Source: Brachionus rotundiformis
Taxonomy: Eukaryota > Rotifera > Eurotatoria > Ploima > Brachionidae
Assembly: GCA_016802295.1 (NCBI GenBank)
Contig: JAESIW010000137.1
Span: 2,945,961-3,009,960 of the forward strand
Reading direction: 5' to 3'
DNA length: 64,000 bases
The notes under the pieces are model-generated. The model saw only the letters and a list, made by a program, of their open reading frames with translations. It was not told the DNA's origin and did no database searches. Positions 34,401 to 48,359 of the stretch are shown here, in pieces; positions within the stretch are counted from its first letter, which is position 1; the number at the start of each line of letters is the position of its first letter. The position numbers and the translations under genes were made by a program.

Positions 34401-36756
34401 TAACCATAGAATTAAAATATTTTAATATAATTAATAAAACAAATTCTTTACGATACAAATAAATTTATGTACGAAATTTTATTTAAATAGCTCTATTTCA
34501 GGCGAAAGTTTAAGATCTAATCATGATTGAAAAAAAATTAACTTAGTAGATATTTTAATTAAAGAACAATAAATCAACCAAGTATATTCTGATGATGGCT
34601 TATTATGCCACTGAAAATAACTTGCTTCTCTACTTTAAAAATTTATTCAGACTCATTATTTTAATTTAAAAAAGCATTAGGAATACACAATAGCCAAATA
34701 GCTTTCAGCTCATATCAATTATGGGCAAATTAAATGCTTAAATTTGAAAATTAATTAGAAACTATTTTTCTGTAAATGCAATCGAATCAAAAAAAATGAT
34801 TAGAAAAATAAAATATCTTTTATTGACAACACGGAAGATAAAAAAAACCATTTCAGCATGATTTATCAAAATTTTATTTTTGACTTTGATCTAAATGCTT
34901 AAATACTCTATAAAATAATTTAATAAGTATTTTTAATTGTGGATAATATCCAAAATTAAGCTCAAATATTACGCAAAAAAACAAAATTGATGCTCAAAAT
35001 TAGACATTTTATAGGCTTTACAAGCCTACATTAATAATACTTAATCAATTAAACACCACTAGTTTAATGAAAATTTATATAGCTTACTGTAAGTGCGACT
35101 CAAGTTGGCAAATCTTGACAAATTCGAATAAATATAATAAAATATTCATTTTGCAGAAAATTTAATTAATTTTATAGAATTGTATCGAGGAACAAATTTA
35201 ATTAAAAAATGACTAATATTTGAAAAGATAATTTAAAACTTATTATACATTAGCTGAATTAAATTTTTTGGTAAAAAGCACGTTAAATAGATTTAAGAAA
35301 GAAATAAAAATTGAATATATACATCAATGCACTTAAATTTTTATCTTGCATAGTGATTTTAGATAAATCCTGTTTTAGGTAAATGGTTTATTTAGGAGTT
35401 TTATAATTAATTTAAAACTGGCTTAGAATTATCTTTAGCGTGTCAGGAAATAAGCACGGATTCTTTATCAAAAAAAATTGTGTGTCAAATAGACATTTAA
35501 ATGTAAAATCTTTTTAAAAGCTTCGGTATGTTAAAATCAACTCAGTAAAGGAAAATTAAAGATAGCTAAAAAAATCAAACACTTGTCAACTCTTAAAACT
35601 AGCATTTATTTTCATAATTAATTTTACTTTTAAATTAAAAAGCTTTAAATCCAGTTTTGATTTTCCCTTCTTCCATTATCATTCTTCTTAGACTCAATTA
35701 AATTTAATTATCTTCTTTCTCAAATTTTAAAACCCATTTTGATCGACTCAAATATACACATCTTCCTCAAATGACATGTTTCAAATAAAAAAAAAAAAAA
35801 AGTTAATTTATCTATCATAAACAGATAACCAGTTTTATCTAGAAATCTTTAGATTATGTATTCTGGTTTAATTAAATTTTATTCGAAAAAAATCTATTTC
35901 TAACCCTAACATATTGTTATCTCTATTTGCTTTGTTTACTAATGCATTTAATAATTGCACAAGTCCTGCTGATAAAATCTAGCTAAAAATTATTTTAAAT
36001 ATTTTATTCATTTTGCTTGATTTAAATACTAAATTAGTGAAAAATATTGAACTTTTTTATTTAAAACGCTGATGCTAAGTTAATCATTATGATTGGAATA
36101 TAAATTTCCTTGTTATTGACCTGATTTAAAATTTAAAATTAACTGACCTTTTAGTGAAAATAAAATCTTTAGGTTTACTTATCTAAACTAGATCGTAACT
36201 ATGGTTTCATGTGTACCCAAGACAATCTAATTGATTTTGATAAATAATACATTTAATCGATCAATAGTTTGAATTTTTCTACTTAATAAAAATAACAACT
36301 TATTTTTGATTATAAAAAATTAAACGAATCAAGATTTTATATTTTAATATCTATCATTTATATTGAATGAAAAAGCAATTAATAATTTTTATTTGAGTTA
36401 TTTTTTCAGTTCCGTTTACAAGACATATTTAATATTATATTTCCATTTTTAACCTAAGAAAACAAAATTACCATAAATCAATAAAATTAAATCCCAAAAT
36501 TACGCAGAGCTTTTCGATGTTGGATTTTCATCCAACTTCAAATTGGCATAAAGTGGCGCTGTTTGATTCGGGTAGATCAATCTTCCGTAAAAGTCCGGTT
36601 TGCATTTATTCTTGTCTACCAAAGCTCTTGTCCAAAATTCATACAAATTTGTATCTGTCGAATTTATATCTTTTGAAAATTTTTTCCTTTTGCTTAGCTT
36701 TTCGTTTTCGCTTGAAAAAATTGAATAAAAATTAAAAATAATTTATTAATAATTTT
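31416..36756. other. 5.3-kb region without genes
   Basis: AT-rich DNA between the 14-3-3 start and the INTS13 stop, both on the minus strand. It must contain the 14-3-3 promoter and perhaps 5' UTR introns. Open frames such as those near 32077-32262 and 36517-36735 are short and low-complexity and match nothing I know. Homopolymer A/T runs are common (for example near 35788). I see no tRNA, repeat array or mobile element. Confidence 0.5.
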
Positions 36757-39437
36757 TTACAATTCCAGAACTTCCCGGGGTATAAAATTCGATAATTGAA
36801 TTTTATCTGCTTGTCTAGACATTTTTCTTGGATCAAGACTTCTGCCTAATGAGCTCTCACTTTTTGTTATGTTCAATCGCATTGTTTTGATGTGGTTAAA
36901 AAAAAATTTATGTTTGTCCGAAAAATCCTGATAAGGACTCAAGTGATTTTCAAGTTCGTTCCATATCAACTTGAACAAATCTTTTCGCTTGTAGATAGAC
37001 ATGTCTTCAACAGGCGTGACCAGATGAGCCGCAGTAATTGGTTCAGCCTTGGACTCGGCATTTTGGATGAATTCAAGAGATTTGATACATTCATTGTACT
37101 GGGCGTCAGTAAATGGCTCTTCGGACATAAATCTCTGTAAAAATGGTTTTAACTTAAAAAAATGTCCTTTTATACAAACACTGGTAGTTTAATGGATGTT
37201 ATTTACTGGTAGAAGATTTGTGATAATTTTTTCAGAATATCTTATGGGCCAGTTTTGAGTAAATTTTTCGAATTTTTCAGAAACTAAAATTGATTAATTT
37301 ATTTTATTTTAATTTAAAAAAAAATGAAGTTTATGATTAATTTATTAAGCTTTTCCACATATGCCTAGAAATTATTATTATAAAATTTTTCTTTTAGCTT
37401 AAAATTAAATTCAGAGGCATATTTTTCATTTAAGAAAACCAAAATTCTTTTGTTCGTGGTAGAGTAAAAAGATAATTATTTGTCTTTGGATTGCTCCATT
37501 CATATTTTTAAAAAACATCTATAATATTTTTTAAAACTTCTGAAAATTTAAAAAATTTAGCAAAGCATTCTATATTTGCCATTAATTAATCTTATTCAAA
37601 AAAAATTCCTAATTAATACTAATTTTTGATCATATTTTATTATTTAAATTTGATCATAAACTTCTAATAAAAAATTACTTTTTTGGGTTTTGAATGCTTC
37701 CTTATCAAAATAAGAAGTAATACGTGGTAGAGTATTCGATTTCATAAATTCAATGAATTCCTATGATAAAATAATAATTAACCAGAAAGAATGCTATTTT
37801 TAATAACTTAATTTGATAATTTAAATTACATTAGTTCTATAATCTTTCAATTTTTCGGTGTCTGGATCAATGCTTGGTCGATCATCGAAAAATGATTTAA
37901 GTGAATAATTTAAACTGTGGATAAAAATCTCATTTCCATGTGTGCACAAGACATGAGAAGAAATTCTTGATGATGTTGTTGTACGTGGAATTTCCAAGAC
38001 TACACATCGTCCTGTTCATATTTTTAAAATTATACAACTTAAATATTTGATTAATTTTTTTATCAAAAACTAACCGGAAAGTAAAAAAGAGGTGAGACAA
38101 GATGATGGCCGGCTATTTACATCAATCGGTGTTATTCTTGAAGAATTAGTTGTTAAATTAAATTCTAAATAATTTAAATAAACATTTTTTAATTGAAAAA
38201 GAAACCGAATAATTTTTTTCAACCTGTTATATTTGTTTTTGGATTGCTCCATTTAAGGCAGACTGTATTTACTCCATCTTTGCTAACCAAGCAATTTTTC
38301 AGAAGACCAGAAATTTTTAGTTGGTCATGAAGCGACTTATGGTGCAGAATATCTACATCGTAATTAGCTGAACTATTGGCATTTAATTCTTCCTTAATTA
38401 ATTAAAAATGAGACATTTACTATATTAACTTTAATGTTTTACCTTCATTGGAATGTTTGTTACTGATGTAACAGCCAAATCGTAGAATTTTTGTGCTAAT
38501 TGAATTAATTTTAATGACAGATTCGAGCCCGATTTACTACTTAATAGATGAGTTCGTAATTCATCTGAGTTCTATTTTTGAATATAAAATCAAAATAATA
38601 AATTAAAAACGTTTAAATTTTAATTACTTGAATGATTTTTTCCTTAGACAATGTAATGTTTTGGTCAATTGGTACCATATCGATTATGACTAATTCAATT
38701 TTGTTTATTTTCTGAATGCCAATACTTAAAATTAAAAAAATTATCTTTTAAAATATAATAATATGTCTAAATATTAAAGTTTCATTCACTCATTTTTAGC
38801 AGCTTGGTCTATTATTTTATTTAGTTCTTCGATTGCCTTGGACAAAAATTCCTGAATAGGTTCCAATTTACGTAAATGAGATGCTGTAAAAAATATTATG
38901 CGCCCTCTGTTTTTAACAGAAACCTTATTTCTGATCATATTTTGTTGCATCTGGGTTGATTGGGCAATGGCATTGAGGCATGCATTTAAAGCTCGACATA
39001 AAATTAGCTCTTCAGATTGAGATAATTGGGCTGGCGATGGATATGGAGGCTGTACTGTCCCCATAAGATTCATTAACTGTCAATCATCAGTTATAAATAT
39101 TTTCTAATCAAATTTAAAAAAATATATATACTGTTTCAAGGCCTTGTTCAGACTCATTCCAAGTGTTTAATGTGTTCTCATGTTTTGTAGTCATGAGACG
39201 AATTAGCTTATTGTCTGGAAACAGATCGTATACTATTCTGGCATATTCAAGAGCGGCTTCAACTGTGCATGTCCAAAGGGATTTGTTTAGCGGATTTATT
39301 TTCGGAATTTGAGCTTGATTGGAAGTTTTCGATTTACTTGGAATATCGAATTCGAAAGTTTGACCACAATTGGAAGCAAAGTAGCTTGAATGATCAAAAA
39401 GAAAAACTGTTTTGTGGTTAATTGGTGTATTAACCAT
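36757..39437 (-). CDS. INTS13: Integrator complex subunit 13 (Asunder)
   Basis: INTS13 (Asunder) belongs to the Integrator complex, which cleaves nascent snRNA and promoter-proximal transcripts; Asunder is also needed for dynein at the nuclear envelope. Ten exons on the minus strand: 39437-39132, 39076-38790, 38724-38628, 38571-38443, 38392-38224, 38164-38075, 38011-37830, 37760-37679, 37283-37207, 37134-36757. They join in frame to 598 aa (human 706). Landmarks are NHKTVFLFDHSSYFASNC with the N-terminal VWA-like domain, LNKSLWTCTVEAALEYARIVYDLFP, VTNIPMKEELNANSSANYDVDILHHK, the near-invariant RITPIDVNSRPSSCLTSFLLSG, and KLIWNELENHL near the end. The shortfall against human lies mostly at the C-terminus, which is shorter here. 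Splice phases agree at every junction. Confidence 0.93.
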
Positions 39438-40201
39438 TATCTAAAATTTTTTTAATGTTTAGTTTATAAAGAAATAAAAATGGAATAATTTTTTTTGTTT
39501 TTTATTCATGTATTATTATTTATTCGTTCTCACATAAAATTATTTTTTAATCAAGTTTTCAAATTTTTCTCATTAATTAGTTTTTTTAGGATTTAAGTTA
39601 AGGAAAATGTCAAGGGGAGATTGTTTATAATTAAATATAAGATAAAAAATAAAAAAATCTATGAAACATCTTGTTTAGATATAAGTTTAAAAAATTAAAA
39701 TAAAGATTTATGATAGATAAAATAAATTTTAACAAAATTTTCTATAGTTAACGATTTTAATTATTCAATGAAAATTAAATAAATATCTAAAGTTAAAAAA
39801 ATTTAAAAGTTATTATTTCGTTAATTAATTAGATTAATTTAAAAAAATCTAATTAGAATATGTTTTCTAGTAAAGAAAATTATTTTAAAATTAAATAATA
39901 AGTTGATTTTAGATTTTTAAAAACACAGGAAATCTTTTTAAACGAAAAGTGTTAGCAGTCAAATATGTTAGTTTATATTAGTTTAAACAGTTAAATCAAA
40001 ATATATTAAATGATATAAATAATTATGAAAGAGTAGATCTTGAAAATTCTGTGCACAAACTTGCACATACGATTATTTATGTCATTTTTATTCCTTATAT
40101 TTTTAAAATATTATTGTATCTATTATAAATCACATAAATTTATTAGTGAACAGAATCAATTAAATTTTTTTAAGATATAAACTGATTAACAATTTGTTAT
40201 T
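39438..40201. other. Divergent promoter region, INTS13 and KMT5
   Basis: About 760 bp of AT-rich DNA between the divergent starts of INTS13 and the KMT5 gene. It should carry both promoters. No specific motif, repeat or coding frame is evident. Confidence 0.5.
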
Positions 40202-41746
40202 ATGTCTTTAACCAGTTCGAGGAAGCCCACTGGCGAACCCTTGACTGCCCGTCAATTGTGTGAACTAGATGATTTGGCAACCATGATGGTAATTGACTCG
40301 TATCTGGGCTTCCAGACACATAAGATGAATGTTAATTTTCGCTCGGTCAGAAAGTATGCAGCGAAATGGAGACGTATAATAGAGAAATTTCAGCTTACCA
40401 AAGACTACGAACAATGTTTTATCGATTTGACTGCTAATGAATGGTATGAATGTTGGGAGAAAAAACATCATATAAATTTGTTTAAGTCTCATGTATTCAA
40501 ATTTTTGCATTTTTTCAATCCAGACAGTGGTATAACTATAAAAGAATGCTTTAGATACTCAAGTGAGAAAAAAGGAGGTATGATAGTGGCCACCAAAAAA
40601 TGGTATAAAAGCGAAAAAATCGAAAAATTAATAGGCTGTATAGCTGAATTGACCAAAACAGAAGAGAATGAATTATTAAGGCCTGGTGTCAATGACTTCA
40701 GTGTTATGTATTCCTGTAGAAAAAAATGCTCACAACTCTGGCTTGGTCCTGGTGCTTACATAAATCATGATTGCAGACCTAATTGCAAAGTATTTTTTGA
40801 CAAAATTTTTTTTTTAATTTTACCAAATAAATTTTAAATGAAGTTTGTTCCTACTGGTGCTTCATCGGCTTGTTTACAAGTTTTACGCGACATTGAAATC
40901 GATGAAGAAATTACATGTTTTTATGGAACAAATTTTTTTGGAGAAAAGAATGCCAACTGCGAATGTTATACATGCGAAAGGTTTATATTATTTTTTTTCA
41001 TTATTTCAGACAAATCAATTTTTTAAAAATAATAAAGGAATCAAATGGGAGCTTTTTCAGAGAATGCTTTCAAAGAGGCCTCAAAAAGTTCCATAATTAC
41101 CAGAAATAGATCCAAGAGATTTTCAGGCTGTTTACTGGGTCAAAATTTAAAAGGATCTAATTCGAATAATTATAGATTCAGGGAAACAGATACTCGATTG
41201 AAAAAAATAAAAAATGAGCTAAAACTGAATCAAAATAGTAATAAAACAAAGCAATCAGGATCTAAATCGGACCTTAGTGACCGACAGAATAAGAAAAGAT
41301 CCAAGTCTATATCACTTAAGAGAAAAAATACAGACGATATGGACATGCCAAAAATCCAAATTAACAAAATAAATACAACAATTAGCTCTAAAATGAACAA
41401 CAAAAATAATTTAGATGTTTTTGAATTTAAAGAGGAAGATGAAGACATGTTTTTAATTTCACATAAAAAGCAAAAAAGAATACCAAACATTTGTCCAAAA
41501 AAGCATGAAGAGCAAATAATTAAAAAAAAAAAGCAAAGATTTGGTCGAAACAGATCAATTTCAGGTAGCTTTATGGTTGGAACAAATAGTCAAGGTGAAA
41601 CAGGCACTGATCTTGACGAAAGCTCTCATTCATGTGAAAGTATGAACTTTTTGATAGAAGAATGCAATGCCGAGAATAACCTAAAACCTACTTTGGAGAA
41701 CAAAATCAGTAAAAATGGTATTAATGGTTCACTATTATGCGTTTAG
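40202..41746 (+). CDS. Histone H4-K20 methyltransferase, SUV4-20 (KMT5B/C) type
   Basis: SUV4-20 enzymes di- and trimethylate histone H4 Lys20 in chromatin, using S-adenosylmethionine. Exons are 40202-40789, 40844-40980 and 41038-41746, giving 477 aa. The N-terminal helical region has LTARQLCELDDLATMMVIDSYLGFQTHKMN. The SET domain includes WLGPGAYINHDCRPNCKF (the NHxC cofactor site), VLRDIEIDEEITCFYGTNFFG, and the post-SET zinc motif CECYTCER. After this comes NNYRFRETDTRLKKIKNEL, matching the family's GLRETDKRL block, then a basic, disordered tail of about 190 residues. Vertebrates have two genes (KMT5B, KMT5C); a single invertebrate orthologue of both is likely. Catalytic residues look intact. 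Confidence 0.93.
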
Positions 41747-42997
41747 ATCATTTAAATGCTTATGATTTTTTACTAATTTATTAGTACACAAATTATATTG
41801 TTTCATCTCGGTATTCTATCAAATTGTAAATTTTATAATGATATAAAATCGGATTTTAATTAACGGTGAATGCTGATTTTTGTTAAATTTTAAATTGCTT
41901 CCTCTGTATTAGTAAATGTGAGGATATTTTATATAATTTTAAAAAATTTTTTTTAAAAAATAATGTTCTTGGAAACTATTTTGATTAAATATTTTGTTTT
42001 AAATGTTGACTTAATAAAAGAATTAAAACTTATTTTATTTATTTTAATTTTGATAGTTTATAAGTGTTAAATAAAACTATTAGTATCCTTATTTTTTTTA
42101 AACTGATTCTAAAATTTATTAACAATCTTTTTAAAAGACTAAAAAAAATTTTCTTAAATATGCATAATAAAATATATTTTACTAATTTTGCCGAACATTT
42201 TATCATTTAAATTTTTATCTGATTCATTTTTATAGTGAAAACTTTTTTTCTCAACCCATCATCTGTTTAATTTCGTGTGTTGAAATGCTTTATGTTTTTA
42301 ACCAATTTATTCAAGTGAAAAGTCATTATTATTTTCAAATATTAATCAAAGTTGACGTTTTGATATAATAGAAATTTAAATTGATAAGATTAGTCAATAA
42401 TTTCAATGATAAAAAAACTAGTTAAAATTACATTTATAATTTAGTTGGGAATTTTTAGGCAAAATTATTTAGTAAAGAAATATCAGCAAGTAATAAACAA
42501 ATATAGATGCGAAGTTTTCTTTTAAACGGAAGCTTAGACTACTTAGCATAATCATAAAATTAAAATTTGAAAAAGACTTTCTATCATTTTTCTTTTTTAA
42601 AAAGCCTTCTCTTTAAAAAAAATCTCCTCTATTTTTTACTATCCAAAAAAAATACAAATCTAGATCTATAATTAAAAATCTAGTTTAAAATTTAAAAATA
42701 ATTTTTTTTTAGGAACATGCTTGGAAATTTGTATATAAGAGACAACAATTACAAACACTAGTCATTTGCGTATTTAAATCAATTACGATTTTATATTTTG
42801 GATAATAAAAATTTAATTATGCATCTAACATTCTAAAAAATTTGTTCACCATTCATTTTCATAATTCCAAATAATCTAGTATTTGCGTATTTATACTTCT
42901 TATCTAATTTTATAGCAAAAAATTTGTTAGACTAATTTAGGCATTTACATTAATTAAATTTTTTTAAAATTTATTTTTTATTTAGATTTGGTAAAAA
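41747..42997. other. Intergenic region, no feature seen
   Basis: About 1.25 kb of AT-rich spacer between the KMT5 gene and the TMEM86 gene, both plus strand. I recognise no gene, repeat or regulatory motif. Confidence 0.5.
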
Positions 42998-44044
42998 ATG
43001 GTATCACGTATTAATGTTGTAAGTCTTGAACGAGCATTACTGAGCCACTGTGTTAAAAAAATTTTATTTTTAGATAAAGCATGTGGGTCCCAAATTGGTC
43101 CCATTTTTTGAGTCAGTCTTCATATTCTTCGTACTTTATCCATTCAAATCAGAGTCAAGTTTATTTTTCCTAATAATAAAATGCATGCCAATGATAGCTT
43201 TGTTGATATTTGTGCTTAGCAATGGTTTTAATCTTAAATTCGAATATTCATATTCCAGGCGCATATTTACGGGACTTTTTTTTTCCATGATTGGTGACGC
43301 TTGCTTGGTCTATCCAGAAGAGTAATTTTTAGTTTTAAAATAAATAAATTCATAATCAAATGTAAAAAACTTTTATTTAAGATTTTTTATTTTTGGCATA
43401 ATTGCATTTGGAATAGCTCATATTATTTATTTGACTGCGTTTGGCATTAAGCCGCTTAACTATAAATTTGCATTAGCACTAACTGTTCTATCATTGCCAG
43501 TAACAGCCTTTTATATTCCATTTTTGCAAAACTATATCCTAAAGGTAATAGTGCCCATTTACATGGCACTTTTGTTATCTATGCTATGGAGAGCTGTTTC
43601 CAGACTTCAAATTTTCAACAAAGAAGTCGAATGGACATGGACCAAGTTATGCTGCACCATTGGTAAATAAATTATAATTGTTTAAATACTAAATTTTTTA
43701 TTAATTTCTATGACTTTTTTTAAATTCTAGGCGCATTATTCTTCGTGATTTCTGATTCAGTTCTAAGCTTTGACTTTTTCATCTGTCCGGTTCCATACAG
43801 TCATCCAATAATAATGTTCACATATTATGCTGCTCAACTGGGCATAGCACTTAGCGTAGTAGATTCAGATGTTGACTACGAGGTTAATGATTTGGTAATT
43901 CAGCACAATGACTTAATTAATGGCATCAGACGCATTTATAACTACTTGAAGTCTATTTATTTCGAGGACAACTTAGAAGTTATAAATCTAAATGAGTCAA
44001 TTGCTGTGAATAAGAAAGCTTATGGCAACAAAAAAAGAGAATAA
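42998..44044 (+). CDS. TMEM86/YhhN-family lysoplasmalogenase
   Basis: TMEM86A/B are multi-pass membrane enzymes that hydrolyse the vinyl-ether bond of lysoplasmalogens in the ER. Exons are 42998-43018, 43074-43321, 43382-43662 and 43731-44044, giving 287 aa (human TMEM86A 240). The first exon is a 21-nt micro-exon encoding MVSRINV; with exon 2 it reads MVSRINVIKHVGPKLVPFF, close to the vertebrate start, which supports both the micro-exon and the start codon. About eight hydrophobic helices are visible. Family signatures are RIFTGLFFSMIGDACLVYPE (conserved Gly-Asp) and GALFFVISDSVLSFDFF (conserved Ser-Asp), then PVPYSHPIIMFTYYAAQLGIAL. The hydrophilic tail of about 65 residues is longer than in vertebrates. 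AATAAA near 44239 may end the transcript. Confidence 0.92.
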
Positions 44045-47000
44045 AAGTCTCGAGTACTTTGTTTTTTCCCAGCTAGTCTATTTAACTTATGTCACCTTAA
44101 TAACTTAATTCTACATTTGTTATTATTATTATTTAAACTTTTGTATAAATATCTAAAGTTGTACATAAACACTTGTAATTAGTAAACTTATATTTATATT
44201 ATTTATATAAGCTAATTTTCACTACCTATTATTTTTATAATAAACTTTTCAGAAAATTGACTCAGGTCAAGATTGATTTGATTTTAAATTTTGAAAATTT
44301 TAAACTTTCATTTAAAATAAATTGATGAAATTATCTTTTACCTCGAGATTCATTAAAATCAAATATTTCGATTGTCTAAATTTAAATATCACCTAAAGAT
44401 AAGAAAAAATGAGAGCTAAATTAAGAGAATCGAAAAATGTTTGCGAGTTATTTTTTAATTTTATTTTTGTTTAACTGGGTTAATTGATCTATGAGTTCAG
44501 TTAATCATGATTTTAACTTAAGGCTCCGAATTTCGAAATTATTGATTAATTAAAAAAATCAATTAAAAATATTTTAAATTTCTTGAACTATAAATTTTCT
44601 TTTAGTAACCAATAATAAATTTAAGAATAAAAGTGACCCCGGGAAATCAAAGCCAAAATGAACCTTTTTCTTAATGAAAGCTGCTGGGGTCTAACTCAAT
44701 GGTTCTATTTTATTTTATTTTTTCTTAAATTATGACTTTTTAATTAAATTTTTTCTAATTAACACTTGATTATCTTATAAATAAGTTTTTTTAGTGGATT
44801 TAGAAAAATTAAACCATGAAGTACCAAAAGTATAATTATGTATATTTTTTCTTTAAAAATTCATTAAAAATAATTCAATTGTCTATTTAAGAAATTTTTT
44901 ACTCATGATTAAGATTCTTTGGCAAAAAAGTTCTAAAAACTTTTGACAATTGCTAATTTACATTTGTATTAAGGACCAATTTTAGCATTTTTCAGAATAT
45001 TCCGATGACAGAATTAAATTCAAACAAATTAATCAGACATATAATCACATATCTACACATGACCTTAATGGATCACAAAGCCTGAAAGCTAGAAAAACCG
45101 CAATTGACTTGCAATATTTGAATATGGAAATAAGAGAAGAACTATGTCAAAGTTAGAAAAATCAGAATATTCTCGGTCGAGTTAGTAATGGATTAATTCG
45201 ATTAATCTAGTTTTCCAAGAGTACTTCAAATTAAATTTATCTACACATATCAGTTTTCTATTTACTCTAAAATTAAATTAAAAATATATTTAAACAAATA
45301 TGATTTGTTTTAAATTCGTCCATAGAATAAATATTAATTTCGATAAGGTGAAATGCCAAATTGATGATTTTTCTATCAAGCCATCAATAGGAAAATATCA
45401 ACCTCATAGGTAAAACTTTTTTGTCCAGGCTGCTATTTAATCAAGTCAAATATCACATAATTCAAATATTTTGTTTTGTAATGCGGATATAAATTATTTA
45501 ATAATATTACATATAAAACAAGTGTTAATCCCTAGGTTATTCGTTTTGACTTATCAAATATTCAATTTAATAAATTGGGTAATATTTTGAGCATATAGAA
45601 AGGGTTGGACTCAAATTTAAAGAGAATTGGACACGATTTTATTTAAAAGCAAATATTTAATTTTAATGGAATATTGGATATCTTGTATATTCAAGTGCTT
45701 GACAAATAAATATTTTTATTTATTTCCTCTTTTTGGCCATAATTTGATTTAGTTTGTAATTAGAAGAATTATTGTTTGGTATGACGATAAGGATCAATAT
45801 TAATCGATTATTTGTTCATCAGTTTTTTTCTCCTTCTTGGAACTTAATCGTTTGTATGGACTACATATTTTTATTTTTAAATTAAACACAATTAATTTTG
45901 ATTGTAAATATCAATAACAAAAATAAATATCCGCTTTTATGTCAAAAATTGTATCTTTAATTTTTTTTAAATTTGATTAATTTCAATAATCACAAGACTT
46001 TGAATAACTCACTTTGCGTTTTACAAAGGAAAATAGCGATTTAATTAGTTTTAAAGAGAATTTGGCTATTTGACCAAATGCTCAAAATTCATTCTAGTAA
46101 AAATGTTAGGTTTGAGCCTGGATTACTTTATTTCCTTTAGGAATATATCTATTTTTTTACAAATATACTTTTAATCATCTGATTATTAAAGATTATTAAA
46201 GCGATTGATTTAAAAGTTGATTTAAATTTAAGTCCAGAAAAGCTAGACGGGTATTTATAAATTTGACTAAGAAAATAAATAATATAACAATTGGACCTAA
46301 AAATCATTTTACGTAATTTATTTAAAGCGATCTAACCGCTCGGAGTCTTTGTTTAATATGTCCCCTTAGGTTTTTTGTTGATCATTCTGGAAGGTACCCA
46401 TTGGGTTTTTTCCATTCTAAAGCTAATTTAATCAATAAATTTAAATTTCAATATTGTTTATTTTAGTAAAGAAAAATATTTAATTTTTCTTGAATATAAA
46501 TAATGTTATATTTTAAAATTATTGCCTAATCCTGATAGGTATTTAAATTTGAGCTCAATCATAGAATTTAATTTTATTTAGAAAAATCTTAACCTGAATA
46601 AAAATCAAGTTTTTCGAAATTAATTTCATGAAAGTTTGGTCTTTAAATGGTCAAAATAAAAAACAAGCTTTAAAGATAGGTTAGTACTAAGATGGTTGTT
46701 GTAACTTGTTTTCTGCCAATTTCATATCATTAAGAATATTTTCTAGCTGAATTTTATTTATCGCGAACACTTGCCAAATTATTCATGTTTTGTATAAAAT
46801 TTAATTCAAAGAAGCATTTAAAACTTTTGAGTAACAATAGTTCCATGCCGACCCAATTAAAACTTAAATTAGAGAAAATAAACAAATTGTGCTAGTATAT
46901 TTATTTTTTATCATCATATTGTATTGAAACTTTATCAAAAAGTGTAATTTACTTGAAGCAATTAGATTGAAAAGCTTACTGGTGGCTTTTTAAAAAAAAA

Positions 47001-48359
47001 AACTATTCAAGCTAAATTTAAGCGCATTTCTAGACTTATTAAATTAATGTTTTCACAAAGACTCAAATTTAGTGAATCCTAAAAAATGGAAAAAAATTAA
47101 GCTTCTTATTAAAGAGAATTAAATTTTTAATATATTCAATTTAAAGTCATTTTCGAAACTAAACATTTTCATTTATTTAGTTTTTTAATTGTAAACTTCA
47201 CTCAATTCAATTTAGTTTTATTTATTGATAGAAATTTGTAACTGTATTTAAAATTTTATTTTCTTGATTGGGTTTATTTAATCTTTTTTTTTTATTTATT
47301 AAAGAATCATTTTTTTAAATTACTATTCTAAGAAAATTAGATTTTGGCCTTTAAAAAGAAAATTTTTTAATAAAGTTTATAAGGTAATTGATAATTTAAT
47401 ATATCTTGGAATTCACAAGGTTGATATTAAATTTTCACGGAGTGATTCCACTAATCCGGCAAATAAAATTAAGTTCAAGCAAATAAAAATTTCTATTGTT
47501 TCGTTCATCAAAATTAAATATTTGACCAATAATTGGTTTCCTTAATTCTCACGCAGACATTTAACAAAAAGCTGTTAGGGGAGATACATGATCTCTTGTA
47601 TCTTAGGCATCATGTTATTCGTGCCCATTTCATGATTAACTCAAAAAAATCTAATAAAATATATATTTTTCTATCATTTAAATTTATTTATGTTGACTCG
47701 TCAACATTTTTAATAAATCTAATGAGCATTCAATGTCGGAGCTTTTAAAGTTTGTTCAGTCTTTTAATTTTAGACTTAGTTCTCCTCATGCAAAAAGTTT
47801 GTTTTTATTCGATTTAATTAATCGATATTTTGAGACAATAAGAAAACAACTTTTTGACTTTAGAGTAGTTCATTAATATCATATGCCTAAGAGACTCGCG
47901 GTAAAGATGTGCAAATAAGAATTTTAATCAGCTAGCCACAAAATTAAAATTTATTTTCCGCTTAAGCGACCTGCAAAGACTCTTTTTTAAATATCCTCGG
48001 GCCATCATGCTTAAGATATTCAAACTTGTTGAGCATTTTTAAAAGACTATTTTCAAGTTATTCATAAAAGAAAAACTAAAAATTGTTTTTTTTATTCGGT
48101 TGTTTTTAAGATTTATGAAAAATTTTAAATGAAATCGATCTTTTAATGAAGTGATTTAAATAAATAATTAAATTTAACACTTCCGACTAAATATTAATTT
48201 AAACAAACTTTGTAACCATTTATGAGGAAATCTATTATTTAAGTTTGTGGGAAATTATTATATTTTAGAAGAGATTACTATATTATCTAATATATTTGAA
48301 AAGAATACATCATTTTAAAGATATAAAAACTTTTAGATTTTAATTATGATATCGCAAAA
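44045..48359. other. 4.3-kb region without genes
   Basis: AT-rich DNA between the TMEM86 gene and the cadherin. The only open frame above 60 codons (47533-47748) is compositionally poor and unrecognised. No RNA gene, tandem array or transposon end stands out. It may include cadherin regulatory sequence. Confidence 0.5.

Noticed and set aside
35938..35950. Telomere-like string TAACCCTAACA
   Set aside because: Less than two repeat units, so consistent with chance and not an interstitial telomeric array.
44045..48359. Search for a hidden gene in the long gap before the cadherin
   Set aside because: No chain of short exons with consistent splice phase and recognisable protein blocks could be found; the longest frame is low-complexity.
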